Below, one piece after another: positions 59,124 through 64,000 of a stretch of DNA of 64,000 nt; within the stretch, counting starts at the first letter, position 1; each line of letters begins with the position of its first letter. A program made the position numbers and the translations under genes. The notes beneath the pieces were generated by a model, which saw only the letters and a program-made list of their open reading frames with translations, was not told the DNA's origin and ran no database searches. This DNA is from Hyphomicrobiaceae bacterium (GTDB taxonomy: Bacteria > Pseudomonadota > Alphaproteobacteria > Rhizobiales > Hyphomicrobiaceae): the NCBI GenBank assembly GCA_020638055.1, contig JACKJH010000005.1, forward strand, positions 1 through 64,000, in the 5' to 3' direction.

Positions 59124-59591
59124 TCAGCGCAAATGCTGTTCCACAATTATTCTTTCACGGAAATCAGGTGGCAGATCCTCTGGCAAATCCTGCTGGGAAA
59201 TGCGCAACGTGTTTATATTGTTTCTGAGGCTTGCCTTGTCTTGCCCGGATTGTTCCTGCCTGGAAGAAGTGCCCGGCTGGAGTCCTACGCTCAAACTGGA
59301 GCCATAGTTCCGACTGTAAGGCTCGTCTGGATCATCGGGAAAGCGCACACGCCGTGACAGTGGCGGCGATTGCACCGGCAATCCATCGGCTTCCAACTCG
59401 GTGCGCGGTGGTGCAAGTGCAGCGTTATATCTCGATGGTGCAACCACATTTTCATTCACTGTGGGCGCATGGCCGGACTTGCCGCCGCACCCGGCGACCA
59501 CCAAAGATAACGTCACGAAAATCGTCAAAGTCAGCTCCAACCGGCCGGTGGTGCCAACCCGCTGCGTGCAGGTACGCCCAACTAACATCAT
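59124..59591 (-). CDS. Lipoprotein of unknown function
   Basis: 155 residues from the ATG at 59591. An ATG pair opens it, the signal has basic N-region and the lipobox VVAGC; GGKSGH follows. The mature part is Pro/Arg-rich with PPLSRRVRFPDDPDEPYSRN and a charged end RERIIVEQHLR. No family is recognised. Probably outer- or inner-membrane anchored. Confidence 0.6.
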   Translation of the reverse strand: MMLVGRTCTQRVGTTGRLELTLTIFVTLSLVVAGCGGKSGHAPTVNENVVAPSRYNAALAPPRTELEADGLPVQSPPLSRRVRFPDDPDEPYSRNYGSSLSVGLQPGTSSRQEQSGQDKASLRNNINTLRISQQDLPEDLPPDFRERIIVEQHLR

Positions 59592-60371
59592 GCTACGCCC
59601 TTCAACTTTTGCCCTGAGGCAACGCAATACACATACCGTTGAAGCACAGGCATGGTTAATGGGCCGCTAACGGCAGAACCAACGGGAGACGATTGCAAAT
59701 TGCCATGAAAGATAGCGTTGGGCGGGACGCGAAGTGCTCTGACGCGGCATAAAAATACAATTGGCGTTTGACGCATTACCGCAAAAAAGAAGCCGCACTC
59801 AGGCCCTGCAAAACACGAACTGAAATGCAAAAACGATTTTTGATGAGTTGGCATTGCCGGCTTGGGAAATGCTTTCGCGGCTCAATTTATCATTCGTTAC
59901 GAAACAATCATTTCTATCGATGTTTCCCCGCCAACGCAGGCGATTGCGGCAACGTAACGGTTTAAAGGAAATAGCCAGGGGGAAGGGCCAATTGCTCATA
60001 CTGCCCACAACTTCGGCCGCACCAAGTAGATGCGTTGTGCAGGCAATAGGCGATGTCTGACTACAGTTGAACTGGCCAGTTCACACCGATTGGCAGCAGT
60101 CCCAACTTGTCGCTGCTAGCACGTTGTTTTCGCTGCTATTGTTGCCAAAAGCGCATGGTGCAACGGGTAGAATCCTGATTATGATTCTGAGATGACACCT
60201 AGAGCATTTTCCGGCGAAGTGGATACCGGTTCGGCGCAGAAAATGCGACCAGACCAAAAAGTTGGAGCGCTGATCCGATTCCACCGGATCGAAAAGCGCT
60301 CTAGCGAAACGCCGTGCTCGTAGCGCTGCCATGGCAACTTTACACCTGCATCGCAGGACAAAGGAGAGCGG
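59592..60371. other. Intergenic region with one RIME-like repeat
   Basis: 780 bases without a supported gene. It holds the repeat at 60200-60304, and an AT-rich segment (59750-59960). Short open frames on both strands are unconvincing. Confidence 0.55.
60200..60304 (+). repeat. RIME-like two-hairpin repeat, family A
   Basis: TAGAGCATTTTCCGGCGAAG ... GAAAATGCGACC, then GAGCGCTGATCCGATTCCAC ... GAAAAGCGCTCTAG. It is more diverged than others and lies 68 bases before usg. Confidence 0.88.
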
Positions 60372-60641
60372 ATGGCCCAACTTGAAATCCAAAGGATGCT
60401 AACAGGGTACAGCCTGACAACAGCGGAAATTCTCTATCGCATGCCGGATTACCCGGCACTGCTGCAAAGCTACGTCTGGCAGGATTATGACCTCCACCCG
60501 CGCTTCCCCCGCCTGAAGAGTTTTCTGGACTTCTGGGAAGCCAATCTTGACGGCCCACTTTATAAGGTCACGGTAAACCACCGCCAGCTCATTTCACCTG
60601 CCGATTTGCAGGTTTTGGATGCACAGTTTTCGATCAACTGA
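60372..60641 (+). CDS. usg: Usg family protein
   Basis: 89 residues. MAQLEIQRMLTGYSLTTAEI, LYRMPDYPALLQSYVWQDYD and LYKVTVNHRQLISPADLQVL identify Usg, a small alphaproteobacterial protein of unknown role first seen near trp genes. The ATG at 60372 follows AAAGGAGAG. It stands alone here. Confidence 0.92.
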   Translation: MAQLEIQRMLTGYSLTTAEILYRMPDYPALLQSYVWQDYDLHPRFPRLKSFLDFWEANLDGPLYKVTVNHRQLISPADLQVLDAQFSIN

Positions 60642-60728
60642 GCACTTGGGACCGGTCATCGCCTGCAAGTTGCGAAGTTGACCCGCGAAGGCATAGCGAT
60701 CTTTAACAAATCCCATGCCTATTTACTC

Positions 60729-61325
60729 CTAAATGCCCTCCACCCCGAAAAAGCATCCGCTACTCCAGATGCCGGATCGACCGTCAGCATCAGTCGCCAG
60801 ACGATCTACGAGTTCATATGTCAAAGCACGGGTGAACAGTGCTTCCAGACGACCGCGCACACGCACATAGGGCTTGAAGCCGCCGGCGCTGTCACACGCA
60901 AACCGCAGCGCGTGTGCCCCATCTATGCGCACGACGTCTTCCAAATTGGTGCGGACCACCAGCACCTGTTCGGCTGGCGGCCTGCCTCCATCGATCACTT
61001 CCATTTCAACGCCAAGAAACGGGGCGTCCTCAACCGTAACATCGATTTTTTCCACCGGTGTCACCAGATAATGGCAGCCATCATCATCCCGCCTCAGGAC
61101 CGTGGAAAACAGTTTGACCAGTGCAATCCGCCTGATCGCGCTGCCCTTATAGGTCCAGGTGCCATCTCTCGCGATCGCCATACCGATATCGCCACAATAC
61201 GGAGGGTCCCAGAGTTCTACCGGCGGCAAACTTTTGCGGCCATTTCCCTGTAGCTCGGCTTCGAGCCTACCCAGAGCCGCGGCGGCATCTGTAGCAGTAC
61301 GGGAAATTGCTTTTTCTTCATTCAT
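60729..61325 (-). CDS. DUF1285 family protein
   Basis: 198 residues from the ATG at 61325. LPPVELWDPPYCGDIGMAIA and DGTWTYKGSAIRRIALVKLF, then YLVTPVEKIDVTVEDAPFLG, are the DUF1285 pattern. The structure of this family is a beta-rich fold with no known activity. It is divergent from moxR, 167 bases away. Confidence 0.92.
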   Translation of the reverse strand: MNEEKAISRTATDAAAALGRLEAELQGNGRKSLPPVELWDPPYCGDIGMAIARDGTWTYKGSAIRRIALVKLFSTVLRRDDDGCHYLVTPVEKIDVTVEDAPFLGVEMEVIDGGRPPAEQVLVVRTNLEDVVRIDGAHALRFACDSAGGFKPYVRVRGRLEALFTRALTYELVDRLATDADGRSGIWSSGCFFGVEGI

Positions 61326-61492
61326 CAATCTTTGCTCGTTGCCTCCGGACCTTACAAATGTGTTACGGAACATTCACTTGACCGTGACAGCACCACCGAA
61401 CATCGTCCGCCTAAGTTAATGTTACGACGAGGGCGCCGAAAAGGCGCGACACCCAACGCCCATAAACCGCGGAACTAGGCTATAGTTGGCTG

Positions 61493-62491
61493 ATGAGCAC
61501 ATTGACACAAACCGACGACGACATTGTCACCCGCATCGAAGCGGCGGCAGAAAAAATGCAAAACGCGCACAAAGCCGCCAGCGACGTTATCTTCGGGCAG
61601 GATGAAGTCATCACCCGCGCCCTCATTACCATTCTATCGGGTGGCCATGCGCTGCTGATTGGCGTGCCCGGCCTTGCAAAGACGCTGCTGGTTGAAACGC
61701 TGGGAACGGTTCTGGGGCTTGGCGCGACGCGCATCCAGTTCACGCCCGACCTGATGCCATCCGACATCATCGGTGCGGAAGTGCTGGAGGACGCGCCTGG
61801 CGAGCGACGTTCGTTCCGCTTCATTAAAGGACCGATCTTTACCCAGCTTCTCATGGCCGACGAAATCAACCGCGCCAGCCCTAAAACGCAGTCTGCTCTG
61901 TTGCAGGCCATGCAGGAACACCACGTTACAGTCGCCGGACAACGCCACGATGTGCCGCGCCCGTTCCATGTTCTGGCAACCCAAAATCCGCTGGAGCAGG
62001 AAGGAACCTATCCCCTCCCAGAAGCACAGCTTGACCGTTTCCTTTTGCAGATCGACGTCACCTATCCAGACATGCTCGCCGAACGCCGCATGCTTTATGC
62101 CACAACTGGTAACGAAGATCGCAGCGTCCAGAAGGTGCTCACCGCAGACGAACTAATAGCAACACAGCGATTGGTGCGCCAGATTCCCGTCTCAGACAAA
62201 GTCGTGGACGCGATCCTGACATTGGTACGCTCCGCACGCCCCGGCACCGGTGCCAACGAATTGACCGACCGCTACGTCGCCTGGGGACCCGGGCCGCGTG
62301 CAAGCCAGGCCTTGATGCTTGCCGTTCGTGCGCGCGCACTTGTCGAAGGACGCCTTGCCCCCTCGGTTGACGATGTCATGGCGCTGGCAGACCCGGTATT
62401 GAAACACAGGATGGCTTTGTCCTTTGCGGCGCGGGCCGAGGGACAGGATCTCTCAAGCATCATCGCAACTTTGAGCGAACCGCTGGAGTAG
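61493..62491 (+). CDS. MoxR family AAA+ ATPase
   Basis: A 332-residue AAA+ ATPase. Walker A is HALLIGVPGLAKTLLVETLG; Walker B is LLMADEINRASPKTQSALLQ; sensor I is LATQNPLEQEGTYPLPEAQL; the C-terminal lid follows. MoxR proteins are chaperones that act with downstream von Willebrand-type membrane proteins. It heads an operon with the DUF58 and BatA-like genes. Confidence 0.95.
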   Translation: MSTLTQTDDDIVTRIEAAAEKMQNAHKAASDVIFGQDEVITRALITILSGGHALLIGVPGLAKTLLVETLGTVLGLGATRIQFTPDLMPSDIIGAEVLEDAPGERRSFRFIKGPIFTQLLMADEINRASPKTQSALLQAMQEHHVTVAGQRHDVPRPFHVLATQNPLEQEGTYPLPEAQLDRFLLQIDVTYPDMLAERRMLYATTGNEDRSVQKVLTADELIATQRLVRQIPVSDKVVDAILTLVRSARPGTGANELTDRYVAWGPGPRASQALMLAVRARALVEGRLAPSVDDVMALADPVLKHRMALSFAARAEGQDLSSIIATLSEPLE

Positions 62492-62500
62492 CGTTAAGCG

Positions 62501-63517
62501 ATGGCGGCAGCCAAGATGAGCGGCATTAAAAGTGCAAAAGCACCGGCCAGCGTCGGCGCCACGGTATTCGAGCATGAACTCGAAGCGCACCGGCTCGCCG
62601 ATCGTCTGCCTGATTTACTGATTGACGCACAACGCATCGCCGCCACCGTCGCACACGGCATTCACGGCCGCCGCCGAGCCGGTCCCGGCGAAACGTTCTG
62701 GCAGTTCCGCCAACTGCAATCGACCGATGACGCGCAACTGATCGATTGGCGGCGCTCGGCAAGCTCTGACCATCTGTTTGTGCGCGAACGCGAATGGGAA
62801 GCCGCCCACACGATGTGGCTTTGGCCGGACCTGTCACCGTCAATGGCCTTCAAGAGCCACATTGCAACTGTCTCGAAGAAGGAGCGCGCCGTCGTCTTGT
62901 TGTTGGCAATTGCCGAGCTGCTGGTGCGTGGTGGTGAGCGCGTCGCCCTTTTGGGCCTCACGCAGCCCACAGCTTCGCGCCGCGCCACGGTTAAACTTGC
63001 AGAAGCAATTGCCCAACACGGCGACGAACCTCCGCTTGCCGGATCGCTGCCGCCAGCCGCGCGCATATCGCGCTTTTCCGGCACCATCCTGCTATCGGAT
63101 TTTCTTGACCCGCTCACCGACATCAAAGCCCGTTTGGAGGAGCTTGCTGGCAATGGGCTAACAGGTCACATGGTGCAAATTCTCGACCCCGCCGAGGAAA
63201 CGCTGCCTTACGACGGGCGAACCGAATTTCTCTCGCCAGAGGGCGGCGAAAGCTGGGTTGCCGACCGCGCAGAAAGCCTTCGTGAGACCTATCAAAAACG
63301 TATCGCTGCACACCGGTCGGGGCTGGAAGAAATTGCGCATAATCTAGGTTGGACATTCCTCGTCCACCACACGGATCGTTCAGCATCCGAACCCCTTCTG
63401 ACGCTTATCATGCGCTTGTCGGCAGGCGGGTATCGTTGGCAGTCGGGCACAACACCCATGTTGACAGATGCGCCCGCCAAAAGGCCCGCCTTGTTTCGCA
63501 AAGGGGGTGCTGCATGA
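62501..63517 (+). CDS. DUF58 domain protein
   Basis: A 338-residue product. The diagnostic segment reads STDDAQLIDWRRSASSDHLF followed by VREREWEAAHTMWLWPDLSP; an RxxGPGETFWQFRQL box precedes it. The second half is von Willebrand A-like (RISRFSGTILLSDFLDPLTD). Such proteins act with MoxR at the membrane. The stop overlaps the next gene by four bases. Confidence 0.92.
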   Translation: MAAAKMSGIKSAKAPASVGATVFEHELEAHRLADRLPDLLIDAQRIAATVAHGIHGRRRAGPGETFWQFRQLQSTDDAQLIDWRRSASSDHLFVREREWEAAHTMWLWPDLSPSMAFKSHIATVSKKERAVVLLLAIAELLVRGGERVALLGLTQPTASRRATVKLAEAIAQHGDEPPLAGSLPPAARISRFSGTILLSDFLDPLTDIKARLEELAGNGLTGHMVQILDPAEETLPYDGRTEFLSPEGGESWVADRAESLRETYQKRIAAHRSGLEEIAHNLGWTFLVHHTDRSASEPLLTLIMRLSAGGYRWQSGTTPMLTDAPAKRPALFRKGGAA

Positions 63518-64000
63518 GCTTTGGCGCTCTCGCATTTCTCAACCCGTGGCTGCTGGCCGGTCTGGCATCGCTGCCGCTGATCTATTGGCTGCTGCGCACC
63601 GTACCACCGCGCCCCAAACAGGTTGAATTTCCGCCAACCCGGATTCTCATTGGCATCGATAATCGTGAAAAGACACCGGCCAAAACGCCATGGTGGCTGA
63701 TGCTGATCCGGCTTGCAGCAGCAGCACTCGTCATTTTCGCGTTGGCTGAACCGGTACTCAATCCCACACGGGAGAATGCCATAAAGGGCAAAGGGCCGCT
63801 GGCAATCGTGATCGACAACGGCTGGGCGGGTGCGGCCCATTGGACCGACCGGCAGGCAATGGCAAACCGAATGATTGACACGGCCGAAGCCGACGGTCGT
63901 GCCGTTGTCATTGCCGCAACCGCCGCTACCGCGAAGTCCTTCAAGATGCGTCTTGAAGCCCCTGCGAGCGCCCGCTCGACGCTTGCAGCATTGGCTCCGG
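63514..64000 (+). CDS. BatA-like membrane protein, cut by the window edge
   Basis: An ATG at 63514 overlaps the DUF58 stop. MSFGALAFLNPWLLAGLASL followed by PLIYWLLRTVPPRPKQVEFP is a BatA N-terminal domain. A second helix (WWLMLIRLAAAALVIFALAE) and a beginning vWA-type strand (GPLAIVIDNGW) follow. 162 codons are present and the rest is beyond the window. Rhizobial proteins of this type often continue with a DUF4159 domain. Confidence 0.88.
   Translation, partial: MSFGALAFLNPWLLAGLASLPLIYWLLRTVPPRPKQVEFPPTRILIGIDNREKTPAKTPWWLMLIRLAAAALVIFALAEPVLNPTRENAIKGKGPLAIVIDNGWAGAAHWTDRQAMANRMIDTAEADGRAVVIAATAATAKSFKMRLEAPASARSTLAALAP

Overview
The window is chromosomal DNA of an alphaproteobacterium, almost certainly a member of the Hyphomicrobiales (Rhizobiales). 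The grounds are the gene families and their order: gatB, chorismate mutase, gatA, gatC, ruvX, pyrB-pyrC, plsY-dprA-topA-rnr, a DUF983 protein, a NUDIX protein and rpmG, then divK-pleD, DUF3572, an EipB/DUF1849 protein, clpS-clpA, a phasin, a penicillin-binding D,D-carboxypeptidase with a SPOR domain, an Aap-type amino-acid ABC transporter, Usg and a MoxR/DUF58 operon. Two-hairpin intergenic repeats of the mosaic type known from rhizobia (RIME-like) support the same placement. I cannot fix the genus. Most of the window is ordinary core chromosome.

Layout. 1-4.9 kb: end of an unidentified CDS, tRNA-Ser(GCU), a Sel1-like protein, two small lipoproteins, a GT39/ArnT-like membrane glycosyltransferase and a quinone oxidoreductase. 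4.9-9.6 kb: a membrane-anchored endonuclease/exonuclease/phosphatase protein, two DedA paralogues, a DsrE-like exported protein and an exported proline-rich protein. 9.6-12.3 kb: a large trimeric autotransporter adhesin with about 36 head repeats. 12.5-19.7 kb: DUF1963, gatB, a DUF1353 lipoprotein, a membrane rhodanese, chorismate mutase, gatA and gatC. 19.8-28.5 kb: a UPF0173 hydrolase, ruvX, a DUF599 protein, AraC and MarR regulators, pyrB-pyrC, plsY and dprA. 28.8-35.6 kb: topA, rnr, DUF983, NUDIX and rpmG. 36.3-47.0 kb: pleD and divK, DUF3572, a ROK kinase, eipB, a RidA protein, a glycerophosphodiesterase with a FemAB-like protein, a HIT protein, a rhodanese, an SDR-like protein and azlCD. 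47.2-57.4 kb: clpA-clpS, a phasin, a D,D-carboxypeptidase and the amino-acid transporter in the order P-J-Q-M. 57.7-64 kb: a GNAT protein, a His/Arg/Gly-rich exported protein, a lipoprotein, usg, DUF1285, moxR, DUF58 and the start of a BatA-like membrane protein cut by the window edge.

How the genes work together. GatC, GatA and GatB form the tRNA-dependent amidotransferase although gatB lies apart. PyrB and the PyrC homologue are translationally coupled, but PyrC has lost the usual dihydroorotase metal ligands and probably acts structurally. DivK and PleD are cell-cycle and c-di-GMP regulators. ClpS is the N-degron adaptor of ClpA. The Aap genes form a complete uptake system. MoxR, DUF58 and the BatA-like protein form a chaperone/envelope operon.

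The least ordinary material is (i) the adhesin, with a block of 13 repeats whose usual aliphatic core residue is threonine and an unusual two-cysteine N-terminal domain; (ii) two families of palindromic intergenic repeats plus a 269-bp nested inverted-repeat element, several of which supply the stop codon of the gene they adjoin; and (iii) the PyrC pseudoenzyme. I found no CRISPR array, prophage, complete insertion sequence or recognisable defence island.
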